A DNA stretch of 64,000 bases from Monarcha castaneiventris obscurior (Eukaryota > Chordata > Aves > Passeriformes > Monarchidae): contig JAMPIT010000476.1 of assembly GCA_026261815.1 (NCBI GenBank), forward strand, positions 5,855,501 through 5,919,500, written 5' to 3'. Shown here piece after piece: positions 9,735 to 22,580 of the stretch. Position numbers and translations under genes: made by a program. Position 1 is the first letter of the stretch; the number at the start of each line of letters is the position of its first letter. The notes under the pieces are model-generated. The model made no database searches and was not told the origin of the DNA. It worked only from the letters and a program-made list of their open reading frames with translations.

Positions 9735-11379
9735 CATTAGATTTGCAAGGTGAGAAAGCTGTTTGTGAGAGAAGCCATCCAACCCATAAGGAATGGAGAC
9801 AAGCATGACCCCTCCTTGCCCTAGGGGAGCTGGGGCACTTTTCTCCAGCTGGAAGGATGGTCACTGAGCACAGGCAAGACCTACAGGTTTCCTTTGCTGC
9901 CCAGTTGTTGATTTTCCAGCTTTCTTCATCCTAATAGCCAAAGGACTGCAGGGAGATCTGTACCGAGAGAAGCCCCTGGTTCTCAGCTGAGTGCAACTTC
10001 CCTCTCTCTGTCTCTTGAAACAAATAGATTTTCATTGAAATCAACATATCTTTCTGAATTGAATAGGTTTTCATGGGGACAATAAATTTCTTCAAAACAA
10101 TGCATTTTTATTACAACATATTTTTGTTCAAACCAATACTTTTTGACAACCAGATATTAATGACCAGGCCAAAGCCATAAATTTGCCTCAAACTATGTGT
10201 TTACTCATGGAAGGAAATAATTTTTCTCATACAAATACATTTTTATTTGAATCAATCCTCTTTTTTTCCACCCCCAAAAATCAGATACACTTCTGGGAGG
10301 GAGGGGGGAAAGCTGAGTACCCAGGAAAGCCCCTTCACTTTGACAGGGATTGAGTGCTTGTGAGGATTGTCTCATTCCAACCTTCCAAAGCCCAGAAGCT
10401 CCAGAAGTCACGTGAAGCTTAAAACATAAACTTTTTTCCATTGCCAATGTACCCACATTGTCACCCAGCTTCTGGTAGGTCCTGCAGAAACAAAGGTTAT
10501 GTCTCACTCCCCTTGCTTTGCTGTTTGCTGTTTGAAACTGTTTGCAGAACCCAGTTAAATAATCCAGAGCAGGATAGAGATGTTCAGGCAGGGCAGTCCA
10601 TGCCTCGGACTGCTCCATCCACTTTGAGGAAGCTTTTTGTTGCTCTTGGTTTTGGGAATCATTTTCATCTGAGATGGCTGCTGCAAGGGCCTGGGGACGC
10701 ACACAAGGGTCAGATATGTCTGGTTAGTCCTACATCTTTCCTTGCAACCCACCTCTCAAACCTCCTTGAAGTTCATGTGAGGGACCTGAGCCCCCCATGA
10801 GGGGTCCAGGCCACCAGGGATGTTGGTCCTGCACATCCCAGGCCCTGAAGAGCCCAATCCTAACCCAAAGCACCCAAAAACATCAAAATAATTCCAGCCA
10901 GAGAGATGCAGCTCCAGCGGTGAGGGCCTGAGAGGTGCAGGAGGAATGGGGACAAAGGGTTGGCATCGGGGCTGTGTTTGCTGAAATTGCGAAGGCTTTG
11001 GTTGCTACTTTTGCTACTAATTCAAAGCCTAAGCAGGAGCAAACCCCTTATCTCCTCCAGATCCCTGTTTCCCCAGCTGACCATCCATACCAGACACATC
11101 CCCCCACCTCAGCAGCTGCCCACACTCATGCACACCTGAGCCCTAATCGAGAAAAATCATGTTTTGGGGGCAAGTAGGTGCATTCAACTGCTTTGAGACA
11201 CATTTCCAAGCCTGGGCCTGAGTCAGAGCCTGGGGATCCCAGGCACTTGGAACATTAGGGGCTGACAAGGGCTCATTTCCCATGGCCCCTGTTGGCCACT
11301 CTTTGTTGAGCTTCCCCAGCCCATGTAAACATGCTAATTGCTTGGGCTCAGCACAGGGCTGGATGCCGCACTGTTTGTT

Positions 11380-11500
11380 TTCCATTGAATAGGATTAGGG
11401 ATTCTGACACCAGTGATTAATCGCTGTGCTGCAGACGGCTGACGAGCCCGGGGAAGGCGTCCTCTCCGAGAGGAGAGCGCAGACAATCTCTGCCAAGCAG
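11380..11500. promoter_or_regulatory. CpG-containing block with OTX/CRX-like sites
   Basis: GGATTAGGGATT, ATTAATCGCTG and a GC-rich segment with CGGCTGACG, CCCGGGG, GGCGTCC and GAGCGCAG lie within about 100 bp, surrounded by CpG-poor DNA. TCCTCTC and GAGAGGA form a 7-bp-arm hairpin at 11460-11474. It resembles a small regulatory element; no transcript evidence is available. Confidence 0.22.
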
Positions 11501-12339
11501 CTGCCACTGACTTCTATCTAACCCTCTGCATCTTGCCCTTTGTCCTCCCTCTTCTCCCAAAATGTCTCATATTCGCCAAGCCAACCCCAGCCTCCCAGGG
11601 AGCAGTGGGAGAGGGGCCCTGGGCATCCCCCGCCCTGCTGTTAGCCACCATGAGGCCCCATCCTCTGTGCCACTTCCTACATCAGCTTATCCCTGCATCC
11701 CGTGTTGCAAAAACCCTCCCAACACACTGCAATGCTTCAGCCAGCCCTTCTCATACTTCCCATTAACGGCCAGGAGGATTCACAAAATTTTTTTAGCTGC
11801 CATCACCAGGGCACAGAAACATCACATAGCAGATGCATCTCTTCACCAAGCAACGTTAAGGCATCAAATTCCTCACCAGTGCCCCTCAATGGGCACAGGG
11901 CACCCAGCACTGGCCCCCAGGCTCCTTTCTAGTCCAAAGGGTGTCCAGGGACCTGAGCAAGGCAGAGAAAGCAATGGGAGTACTGAATGCCTTTGCCACC
12001 TCTACCCTCTGCTTGTGGCTGCAGAAACATTTCTGTGCTCCCATTTTGCCCAGCAGCAGGTGAAGAAGGGATAGAGCAGAAGAGGTGGGAGAGGAGAAAG
12101 GCTGGAGAAAGCAGCCTTGCAGGAGGCAAACCTCAAATAGTTGCAACCATTGGGATTACCTCTTCTCCTGACCTTGCAGAAGGAGTGCTGGAGGCAAATC
12201 CACCCATCTCTGCTGGTGCCTTGTGTGACATACTGTCACTCAGACAAGCGATGTTCTTAATGGGTTTGTGGGAAAGGCCTGGCCTGCCTTTCCATCTGTA
12301 CCTTCTGCCGGCTCCCCTCTCCAGCACTGCCTCCCCATA

Positions 12340-12755
12340 CGACATTCCCTTGAATTATTTAGACTGGTAAATCTTCCTGCATCTCACATCTTTAGTCCAT
12401 CTGTTAGCCAGGGCTTTGCCTTTATAGGAACTGTCCTTTATGCATGCCGGCATCTGTCAACAGTACACTTGCCTCTTTTATTCATGATCTTCCGTGGGAG
12501 ATGGTACAAGCTGCAGAAATGCCTCATTTCTGGTATGCATTTCATTTTAATGGAAGATTACATGACTGGGGCCCATTTTATTACTTCTTGCCCTGCACAT
12601 TCATCCATCACAAGCCCCATTTGCTGAGCCTGCACTGGGACGGCAGCCATCAGCCTGCTCATGTCGGATTCCTCCCGTGCCGCTCTCTCCCCCGCTTTGG
12701 GATGGGGAGGAAGCGCATTGTGTTCGAGGAGGGGAAGGACAGCAAGGGGAACTGA
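12340..12755. promoter_or_regulatory. Possible conserved non-coding element or unrecognised exon
   Basis: This block has ATTATTTAGAC, TTTATGCATGCC, TTTATTCATG, ATTTTAATGG and CATTTTATTAC between GC-balanced text, a look typical of deeply conserved non-coding DNA. Two plus-strand frames are open (12268-12627 and 12444-12755). The second ends with a charged, glycine-rich C-terminus (GRKRIVFEEGKDSKGN) before TGA, but neither frame matches a family I recognise. Enhancer is more likely than exon; neither is shown. Confidence 0.3.
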
Positions 12756-13009
12756 TCCACCACGGGGCTCAGAGTTAAGTCAGGGTGGTGGCTAAGCCTA
12801 GCAATTCTGGGAAACAGGCCTGGGAATCCAGGGGTCCCACCCTGACGTGTCTCCTACACCGGTGTTCAGCTTCACACAGTCCCTTCCCAACCCACACCAC
12901 CGACGGGTGTTGGGGTGCAGCTGCTGAGTACCTCAGGGCTCCTTGGAAAGACTGCACACCCCCAAATAAACACACACATGTTCCTTAGCTCCCTTCCTCA
13001 AGCCATCCA

Positions 13010-13240
13010 TGATTCCCTAATTAAACTGCTGGTGGTTTTTGCAGCCTCTCTCTCCTGTAAGGAAGGTTGCATGCAATTAGTGAAAATATTTTGGACTGGG
13101 AACAGTGCCAGTTTGCTCTGTCCTTTCTTTCAACTCCCACAGAAACCCGAGGACCCCTGATTATCCTCCAGACTGCAAAAATAAAACCCCAATAAAAACA
13201 TTCCACTTCTACATTGTGGTTCCCTGAATTAAGGGTTTAC
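13010..13240. promoter_or_regulatory. Possible conserved non-coding element
   Basis: CCTAATTAAACTGC, TTGCATGCAATTAG, GTGAAAATATTTTGG, GATTATCC and AATAAAAACATTCC are spread over 230 bp without repeats. A POU/homeodomain-like palindrome, TTGCATGCAA, lies near 13066-13075. The call rests on motif density only. Confidence 0.25.
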
Positions 13241-13611
13241 TGTGACCTGAGGCAGCAAGCGGGGTCAGAGAGGGCAGAGATGGAGGTAACCTCCTCAGAG
13301 ATGGGGGGACTTCCCCAGCCTACAGTCCTCAGGCAGCATGAGACACAGGTGGCCATTTTAACCCAGAATACAGTGTCTGTCCTCAAAAATCCCAGCCATG
13401 AGACCTTGCACCAAGGAGAATTTATTCTCCATCTTGTTATGACGAGATTTCAACATTTTCACTAAAGACTTGCTCTGAAAGTTAGGGCAACCCTGGTGAT
13501 TCGATGAGGTTCAGACAACACTTTTAGTTTAACTTGGTTAGAAAATGGAACTCAGATGAAGTAATGTGAGCCAGTGCTCAGCTGAGACTCCAAGTCATTC
13601 CTTGGTGGGCA

Positions 13612-13673
13612 TCAAAGCATGGAAAACCTGAACAACAATCATTCAAAGCATGGAAAACCTGAACCATAGTCAT
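13612..13673. repeat. 31-bp tandem duplication (2 copies)
   Basis: TCAAAGCATGGAAAACCTGA begins each copy, at 13612 and 13643. The copies differ at a few bases near their ends (AACAACAATCAT versus ACCATAGTCAT). It is a local duplication without evident function. Confidence 0.9.
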
Positions 13674-16430
13674 CACTGTTGGCTGGGATGCCAGTTCTGG
13701 CTGGGAAAGGAAAAAGAACAGCTTTTGGATGACAAGGAGCCCTATGGAAAAGCCAGTATTCTTGTGCAACCTACAATATATTAGTACATACTTAAAAAAT
13801 AGGAAAAAATTGCCATAAATAACGTGCTAACTACCACAGCGGAAATTCAGGGGGAGAGAGCCCAGACATGCCTGGAGAAGAAATATGTGAGGCAACTGTC
13901 TCCAAACCGACTGGGATGAGCTGGAAGAGGCCAAGCAGCTCCTGCAGACAGGGAAAGAGCCCTCGCCAGAAACCACTCCCACGCACACGCACGGTGCTTC
14001 AGAGTCGGTGGGGAAACCTGTGAGCAAGAGCTCCTCACCCAGCAGCCAGGAGGAAGCAGCACCACGTGTGTCCCATATGCCAGGAGAAACTGGGAAGAGT
14101 CTGGGCAAGCAGCTAAAGCAGAGACTGAGGGAAGCAGATGATACATTTCATTGGGTTGCTCAGTTAAATGATCACGGTAACTTCCATCTAATATTCAAAA
14201 CAACCTCAACTCAGCCCCTATTTCACAACCAGTACCCCCCTCTAGTAGCTGCTCTCTGTATCATCCAACCTGACGGCATAACTCAGCAATTTCCTTTCAG
14301 GAATCAATGAGAACAAATGAAAATTTAATACATTCTCCAGACAACCCAACTCCTTTCTCTCCCCCATGGTAAATAAATAATGTGCTACTCAAACGATGGA
14401 TGGAGTGCTCAGAGATTGGTGGCCGAGTGCTATTAGGGGCCAGGGAGGACAGTGGAGATGTGGTCTAGCACAGGATGACGTGGTGGCCATGGGTGATTTC
14501 AGCACATAAAGAAACCAGGAGTGAGAGGGGAGGCATGGGGAAGTGTCTGGTTGATGCAGGAAGGGGGCATGGAGCAGGCTGGCCTGTCTTGTTAGGGCTT
14601 ATACACAGGGATTGTTTGGTTTCTCCACATGACTAGATCCAAACCCTGGTGCTGTCAATGAGAAAAAAAACAAGTGAAATTCCTTTTGTCTTCAGCCTGG
14701 TTTGAGTCAGGAGATTTGGCTGGATGAGGATGTGAGATTTTGGCTTATCTGGCAGCAAGTATCTGGAGAAGGCAGAGAATGGTCTGAGGGATCTTCAGCC
14801 AGCATAGCAGAGGGACAACCAAATGCAGAAGCACTGTATGTCTCTCAGAGCCAACAGGAAAGTGGAAAAGTGGAGCTAAAGAACTAAGGAGGGGAGACCT
14901 GACTGCAACATCACCTGGACAGGAAAGAGATGAAGTTTCTTACTTGCTCCCCACGTTCGGTGACATTGTACAACCTGTGTCCTGGAACACATGCTTGTCT
15001 AGGAATTCTATCTCACCTCAAATTAAATATAGAGGTTTGCCTTTTCCCTTTGGTCTGTGAGATGTGTCCCTGGGGCTCCCCAGGACATGGCCACGTGGAG
15101 TCAAGACAGGGCTCTTGGAGATGAAGCTGGGATGCACTAGCAGGTCCTGCTGGAAAAATAACAGCCAACTTGCAGCTCCCAAAGTGTGCAGTGGACAGGA
15201 CAGATGGTGGCTGCCAGGGACATTAACCTGGGCCAGATCTCCACATCTTCACCAGGACAGGACACTGCACTCATTAACTTGTAATAATCCACACCTTCAA
15301 GCCCAGGTTTGGGGCTTAGGTCTAGGAACCTGAGGGAACACTGCTGACCCCATTTCTCACTGCAAGCCGCTGAGCAAACACAACATCTGTGCCTCCCAGA
15401 GGCCGGGTCCCAGCTGGTGTGTGTGGTCCTCCTCACATCCCCCTCTCTTGCACCACACAGCTCTGGCTTCTGATCCCCTTGAACTTCAGGATGCACAAAC
15501 AGTGCCTGCTCTGCCTTGTCCCACAGCTGTACTTATCTCCTGAGCTGACTGTGTACTTCCTTATCTCTGGGGAGAGCCTCTGTGTAAATATTGCTGTAAA
15601 TTCTTTGGCTTTCCTTCCAAGTCGCGCTGTTCTTTAATGCCTTCCTTGTAAGACCTGCTTGCCCTACCCCAAGCCATTAGCTGTTACAGGACGTTAATAA
15701 GGAGGGGGTTTGGTATCTCTCAGGGATGTTGACCTCTTTCACTAGAAGCAAGGCACCCATTACAGAGCAATGATAAATCACAAGCCTTCCACTCCTTCCC
15801 CAGCAGGCACTTCTTTGCATGCATAAACACAAACGAGAGGCATACACGCTCCCTGCATTAACTCAGGCAACACCCAAAAGCTTTGTCAAGCCTGGGGCCG
15901 GCTCATCCCCTCAGGTCTCCCTCACCTCTGTGCATCCTCAAAGAGCAAGGCACCCTCCAGCCTCTGGGTCCCAGTGTGGTCCTCCTTTGTGCAGGTCATA
16001 GCTACATCCATGTGTAGCTCCAAGATAAGTGAGCCAGAGCAACAACTCTTGAAACCGTGGTGCTGCCAGAGACATCACAGATGTTCACACAGCACCAGGT
16101 GGACACCCAGTGGGCCAGGGAAGGACAAAAATCATCACTGTTCTCCCCTTACAGGGGGACAGCGCCTCCCCATCACCTCTGCCAGCCAGGCTGTCTCAGA
16201 GCACAGACTCTACCAAAAGCTTCCCGAAGAAGACAGCATTTCTGCAGACAGGCCCTTTTTTGTTATATTAAGGAGCTGTTGTGTTCAAAGTTGAGCGTGA
16301 GTTTTGCCCATGGAGCTGACCAAGCACAGAAGACACAGCAGGCCTCATGACCTGCACAGGGAGTGGGACACATTAATAGGGACCTCTGGATGTCACCAGA
16401 GCTGGGCTGCCACCATCCCTGTCCCCAGGC

Positions 16431-16530
16431 TCATAGAATCATAGAACATCCTGAATTGGAAGGGACCCACAAGGATCCTCAAAGTGTAACTCCTGGTCCT
16501 CCACAGGACTACCTCAAGAATCACAAGCTC
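16431..16530 (-). mobile_element. CR1 LINE 3'-end fragment, divergent
   Basis: TCATAGAATCATAGAACATC is followed by CTGAATTGGAAGGGACCCAC, AAGGATCCTC and AACTCCTGGTCCT, then CAGGACTACCTCAAGAATCAC. This is the CR1 3' end of the subfamily that has ACCCACAAGGATCATCGAG where others have ACCTTAAAGATCATC. Similarity weakens after about 16530, though weak traces may run to 16640. Confidence 0.85.
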
Positions 16531-17689
16531 AACTCCACCTGAACCAACCTCAGACTCACAACTACAAGCCAGCAAGAGTCTCACAGATACCAGGCCTCCA
16601 GAAATTTTCCTGACATTCTCTAACACATGTTTTTCCACCGTGACAATCAATTCTTAAAAACCTTCTTCCATTCCTCTCTTTATTTTTTTTCTTTTGACAT
16701 GAAATCAAAAATACACTTGGAGACCTTGCTGGCTTGAACGTTCAGATTCAGACTTCGAGAGCTGACAACCCTGTTTTCACTTGCTTTTAAGCAAGGAGGA
16801 AAAAGAAGCACCAAGCACCAAAAGCGAGAAATTTGGCTGAAAACTGACATGTTCTGAGAAAAATTCTTCTCTGGCAGAAAAGAAAATAAAAAAAAAAATC
16901 AACATCTGTTTGTCAGAAAATTGCTTTTGACAGGAAACTATTGACCAGGTCTAACAAGCAGGGTTGGACCTGTTGGAGCAGGAGCATGGGTTTCCTCATC
17001 CATCCCGCAATCTGTAGCGCAGGAGTGCTGAGTCCAGCCAGTCCCTGTCTGGATTAACAGCCAATTTGCTCTCAGCCCTTCATGGAGGAGCTGGAAAGCT
17101 GGAGAGCATCCGAGCCGTGCACATCCTTGTCCAGGGTTGTGCTCCCATGCAGCAGCTCCAGCCAGGGAAAGGAGCATCTTCCCGGCATGCCCTCCTCTGC
17201 ACTTGTAAACAGCCTCTCACAGCCGCCTCTGCTCATCCTTTAATTACATTAAGGCAAGATTTCTGCTGAGCCCAGCATAAAGCTGGATGCCTGGTGGTGC
17301 AGGGAGAAGCAGATGTTCCTCCTGGTCCTGGCTCTGCTCACCCCATCCTGGTGTTCTGCCTCAGTTTCCCTGGTTTGACAAGTGTTCCTCACCTTCACAT
17401 AATGTTGCTGTCATCTGCTTCCAGCTAAATACTAACCTACCCTCACAGCAAATCTTTTTGCTTAGTTTGAACAAACAAATTAAAAAGCCCCAAATTATCA
17501 CCAGCTGATTCAGAGCAACAAGTCTGGTCAGAGCAGATTGAAGGGTTGGATCCAAACTGCTGGGGATGAATGAATCCCCTCCATTCCTGCACTGTGTCCA
17601 GGCACAGCTGTTTCCTTGGCTGTTGTTCTACTTTGGACTCCGGCTGCTGCATTTAAAACTTCCCTGCTTTTCCATGCTCACCTCCTTCC

Positions 17690-17775
17690 TGGCAGCTCAA
17701 GGGCTTTCGCTCCCTGGGGCTGTCATTAATCGGTTGTGATTAGAGATCGGCTATAACCCTTTCACAGCAGCCTCT
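17690..17775. promoter_or_regulatory. Possible short conserved non-coding element
   Basis: GTCATTAATCGGTTGTGATTAGAGATCGG-type text shows ATTAATC and TGATTAG cores with two CpGs in otherwise CpG-poor DNA. It is a small candidate only; no conservation evidence is available. Confidence 0.18.
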
Positions 17776-17843
17776 TGACTTCACTCTCACCCTAGGGGAT
17801 GCACTCAGGGACAGAGCAAGAAGTATGTTGAAATATGGCTTTT

Positions 17844-17855
17844 CCCCCCCCCCCC
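17844..17855. repeat. Poly-C run
   Basis: Twelve consecutive C residues follow TTTT. A simple tract. Confidence 0.9.
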
Positions 17856-18539
17856 TTCCTTACTGTAAAGCCCTTGCTGTCATCAGAGTAAGGAGCTGTC
17901 CACACTTGTGACACAAAGCCAGGAAATCAGGGCTCTCTTACTCCAGACTGCAGCTGGTTAATGACCTTGGGCAAAGGGCTCCATTTCTCTGTGCCTTAGT
18001 TTTCAGTGATACTTTAAAATAAAAATATGGGGGAAGAGAAGGACTGTATTTCTAATAAGGGCGCTGGCCCCAAAGATGAGACCTAGAGGGCAAAGTCTGA
18101 CTGTGACACCATTAGCAAGCCATGTCACCTGCGCTTGGTAGCAGGGAGAGTTTCCGAGGAAGGTCCTTTCCAGCCTAAATGAGATGGGAAGGCACAGGCT
18201 GAAGGTGAGAGCTGGGCTGTGCAAGGCTCATCAGCCCTGCACCAAACATGATGGTCACTGAACCACTCGGAAAATGGGGTGGGGACAACAGGAATTCACT
18301 GTAGGATCAAGCTCCACAGGAGCATAAACGTGCAACATGGGCAGATCACAACAGCCTTTTTGCAGTCCAAGCAGCCCTGCAGGGGCAAACTTGATTTCAA
18401 ATATATGTGATAAAGGTAGGGTGGGATCTGCTCTCAACCTGCAGCTGCCTCACCATGAAACCTGTTTTCTCCCAGCACATTTCCATTCCCTGTCCCTCCT
18501 GGAGCAATTTAGCAGGGAAAGATCTCTCTCCTGAGGAGC

Positions 18540-18800
18540 AACACAACAAGACCCAGACTTCAGCAAGGCATTAATGCCATATAAATAACCACGGAGCCAT
18601 CGGAGGTGCAAATCCGCTTCGCTGTTCTACATGATAACACCCTTATAAAGGGACAGCTCATTTGGCAGGTTATTCGCTGCCAGGATGAGGAGAATGATAA
18701 GGACATCGGCTCTTCTAAACTGTTGGTAAATTGATGGGAGGTGGATTCCACACAAGCCCGTAAAATTAATCCCTACAGATCAATCTTTCCTCACCTATTT
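18540..18800. promoter_or_regulatory. Possible conserved non-coding element
   Basis: GGCATTAATGCC (a 12-bp perfect palindrome at about 18568-18579), CCATATAAATAACC, CTTATAAAGGG, GGTTATTCGCTGCC, GATAAGGACATCGG and AAATTGATGGG occur in one repeat-free 260-bp block with several retained CpGs. CCATATAAAT is close to an SRF CArG box, and GATAAG is a GATA-type site. This composition is common in developmental enhancers; the role is inferred. Confidence 0.3.
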
Positions 18801-21800
18801 TCCTGCAATTGCCTGGCAGGCAAAAATATGCACAAGTGATGATGAGGTGTATCCAATCTTCTGCTAGTAGGAGATGGGTTTCCATTCAAGCCCAAGACTT
18901 CAGGGTGTCCATAAAGGCAACTCTCCAGCCTAGTGTGAAAGAGAGCCTTTAGCATCTCATTATGGAGAGGGGTAAATAATGCCATAGTAAGTCATCAATT
19001 CTTCTCATCTCTACTGGACAAGGATGGCAGTGAGGACCATGTTGGGAAGGATGAGAAAAAGAAGCCAGTCAGAGACATTGGTTTAGGACATGCTGTCTGC
19101 CTCTGTGGCTTTCTCAGTCATGGCCCCAAAAACCATCAAAGCATGCTGCTGCCAGGTCACAGCGTGAGGATGCATCAAGAGTGACATTGTCATATACATA
19201 CAGGTGTGTTGTCACCTATCTACATGTTCAGCTGTCCAGGCAGATCTTTAGTGGGTAAAAACTTGTAGGTTTTACACCAAACCCATGGAAAACTGGACCT
19301 TTATCATGAGCTTTGTTCCTGCTGGACATTTAAAATGGCACCACTGAGCAGGAGGCAGCACCATTCCCACCGAGGGATGAGTGAAACAGCAGGTACAACT
19401 GGGGCCGGGTAATAGAACTGGGAAATTATGTCCTGAGATACACAGAACATTCAAATCCTTTTTATGTGGACACCTCTGAGTGCTGCTGCAGGCAGCAGAG
19501 GAGCTCAGAAGCAGGGTTAGCAGTGGGTGGGAATGCCACTTGATCCAAGTACAAGTGCAAGGACTTCAAAGATGAATTTGTACCTGGGACAAGTTCACAT
19601 TGGCTTCAGAAAAATACCAGGCATGGTACCTGCCAGAGCCAGGGATCCTCTCCAAGAGATGGGGAAGCCCTCAGCATGCAGTCAAGCAGAACACTCCTTC
19701 TAGAGGTATTAAAGCTGTACATAAATTAATTCACATGTCACTGATGGCTGAGAAGTTTGGGGAGAGAGTCAGGGATCAAGTGGCATAGGCACAACATGGG
19801 GCAGAGCCAGGATGGCTCTGGATCCTAGAAGTCTCCCCTCCTCCTTCTCAAAAGGAGCAGAGAAAGGAGGGGCTGTGGCAGGCAGCACAGGGGCTGAGGA
19901 CCAGGCAGAAGAGCCCTGTGAAGGGGATAAGAAAAAGGCCAGAGGGGGCAAAAGTGGACAAGGAGTGAACAAAAGGTGCTCGGACAGGCTGGGAAAGAGA
20001 GGCTGGTTGCAAACTGCACCTAGAAAGCCAGACCAGCCCATGTTAACTCTTACCACTCAAACAGCTTTTCCATGGAGATATATTCCCAGTTGCTGAAGTC
20101 AGAGGCTATGGATTGTAGGAAGCATCCCACAGATTTCAGAAGTTTCTTGGCTATAGCTCTGCTCAACAATACCTGCTTTGCTGGAAGAAAAAAGCACAAA
20201 AAGCAAAGGCTGCTGCATGTTCTTTCCCAGTAGTATGCAAGTATTTGTCCATCTGTAAACATCTGGAAGTTGGTGGAGTTCAGCACTAGATGTACTTTCC
20301 CAAAAGAAGAGGACAAAAGCGACATGGTTTTGTGAAAAATGAGGGCATTTATAATGAGATCCTTCCGGGAATCATTGGAACTGGGATTCCCTGGAAGCTC
20401 TTGAGTGGGTTAACTCCTGTTGAAATGAGAACATCAGTGAGCAAGGGCCACAGGGACCCAAACAAACAGAACTGCAAAACTCTGTGCCCACCAGCCAGAA
20501 TTTGGGCTTTTTAATAAAAAGTTACTGTTCTGATCACATCAAATCCACTTACCTTTCTGGCCTGGAGACGTGACTTGAGCAGGTCCTCTCATAGAGGCCA
20601 CACATGGACAAGTCCTGGAGGTTGACACAGCCCCTGGATCAATTTTGAACCTGGAAGGGGACTTCAACCTTAAAGCAGCACATTTGGGTCACCTCTCCTG
20701 CTTACACTGGTACCAGTTCCTTGGCCCTGGAAAGTTAGACCCACTCTGTGTCAGACCTCAGCTTTCCAGAGCCAGGTTTGAACACTTCAGTCCCTGGAGC
20801 CTTGCCTGAACTGTCACAGGAGTGAGGGGGAAGGAGAAATGTACTGTCAGGAAATGTAATCTCTGAAAAGTGCAGAAATCCAACTGTGGGAGGATTTACA
20901 GGAGTTCAAAACCAAGGAACGCCAGGAAAGACAGCTAAATAAACACATAGATCATGCATCTTGAAAGCTGATGTCAAGATCGTAAAAAATCAACTCAATT
21001 ATAGGAGCAGACAGGTGGTGATTGGTGCAACCCCTATGCGTCGTGTCCTGGAGCCTTTGGCTGGCCCTGTCCACTGGAAAGAGCACCCAGCAGATGTTTT
21101 CCTGATTATAAATGCTGTATAATTTATAAGCCACAGCTTTGCACTTAAAACGATCCCGGAGCTGTGGGGAGGCTGAGGGGTAGAGAGGCCAAATCCCTCC
21201 CATCCATTAATGCAACCAGGCCCCATCACTTCCCAGTGACATGGAGAACAGGCTGCTCCCGTGATGTGTTAGGGACTGGGTGCTCTCAGCAACAAGTATG
21301 GGGGACCTTAGAACATCAGTTTGATGCCATCAAGTTACCTGCTTTTGCATCCTGCTCCAGAGCCACCAGGAACATCCACCATGCGACAGCAGCAGAGGTG
21401 TATTGCTCCTAGAAAGAAAAGTCCCTCTCGATGCTATGCCAGGCTCTGCAAAAGGCAATCCAGCTCTTTTCATCCTTTTATCTCTCTGCAGAAGTTGACT
21501 GAGTCTTGCCAAGGTGTCTGTGAGAAGTTTGCAAGTGTTGTGGCTCATATCACTCAGAATTTGAAGAGCAGCACCTTGAAATGGAAAATCCAGCACTTCC
21601 TCCCCCTTTAGAAAAATCACATATAGGGGCCCATGGGGGAAAACAATGAGCTATAGAAGTGTTCTGAACATCTCTTCTCATCTTGGCACAAAACACTGCT
21701 CTGGGCTTTGCTAGCAAAGGAAATTGAGCACCTCGAATGCCTGGTTTGAGAGACAATAAACAGACTTGCTCCCAGCCAGCTGAAAATGCTCCAGCAATCC

Positions 21801-22269
21801 CTGTGGCCTGATATTCCAGGGCAAATCTCAGTGCCTCCCTTTACCAACGGCTGAAACCACATACCCTGGGCTGGGCACCCAGACTGACACTGGGATGTCA
21901 CTTGCAGAGCCACGGGACATGCTCCCTGCTGGGACATGGAGGAGCACAGCCTGACGGAGGGATGTCCACTCAAGGGCCAGAAGAGCTGATGGGGTCTTGC
22001 CCAGAGCTGCCTCAGGTGGTTTCAGGCTCATACGTAAGAGAAGACTTTGTGGGACAACAGCTGGCTCCCAAGTTACAAAGTGCTACTGCAGCTGAGCTGA
22101 CAAACCCTCCGTGGGCTAGAGACTCCCCAGCTCAACTCCCTGCTAACCCAGCACTCCCTGCTCACATGGCCACATTCCCATGGGGAGAAAGTTGAGCAGA
22201 TGCAGACAGCACGTCCTGGCTTGTAGCACTGTCTTTCCCTAGTGAGCTCCCACTGAGGCTGGAAAAGAC

Positions 22270-22580
22270 GCTGGAAACACGCCGAGGGCCAGGGCAAGGC
22301 TGCCCGCCCAGATGGGGCTCAGCACGGGCCCCCCAGCCGGGCTTCCCTGCTGCCGGCAGCCCAAGCCAGCAGTCTCTGACCCCCCTCTAGTGGCTATAAA
22401 ACATAGCCAAGTTCAAGAACCCGCCGCCACAGCCACCTGCTCCGAGCGCCAGGCAGGCTCTGGGTGCTGGCACCCCGGGCTGGGGGCAGCTGGCCCCGGC
22501 AAGGCGAGGGCAGGGCTCTAGACCAGGAGAGCGATGGCATGCCCAGCCCAGTTCCACCTCCCAGCCCAAACCCATCCTCC
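22270..22580. other. GC-rich patch with a TATAAAA-centred hairpin
   Basis: The patch is markedly richer in G+C and CpG than its surroundings (CCGCCGCCAC, CTCCGAGCGCC, CCCCGGGC, CAAGGCGAGG). In its middle, GTGGCTATAAAACATAGCCA gives a TATA-box-like word inside 7-bp inverted arms. It could be a minor promoter; no exon with clear coding sequence follows on either strand. Confidence 0.3.

Larger units (their letters stand above)
9735..16430. other. Unique non-coding DNA
   Basis: No gene or RNA is recognised in these 6.7 kb. Notable patches are listed separately: a CpG-containing block (11380-11500), enhancer-like text (12340-12755 and 13010-13240) and a 31-bp tandem duplication (13612). A stretch at 10020-10250 is unusually rich in AT words such as TTTTCAT and ATTTTTATT. 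Open frames (119-170 codons at 10205-10702, 11562-12074 and 15137-15496) overlap others on both strands and show no domain. Confidence 0.55.

Noticed and set aside
18155..18190. A possible CR1 tail (GGAAGGTCCTTTCCAGCC)
   Set aside because: About 20 bases of partial similarity and no ATTCTATG terminus; not enough to call.
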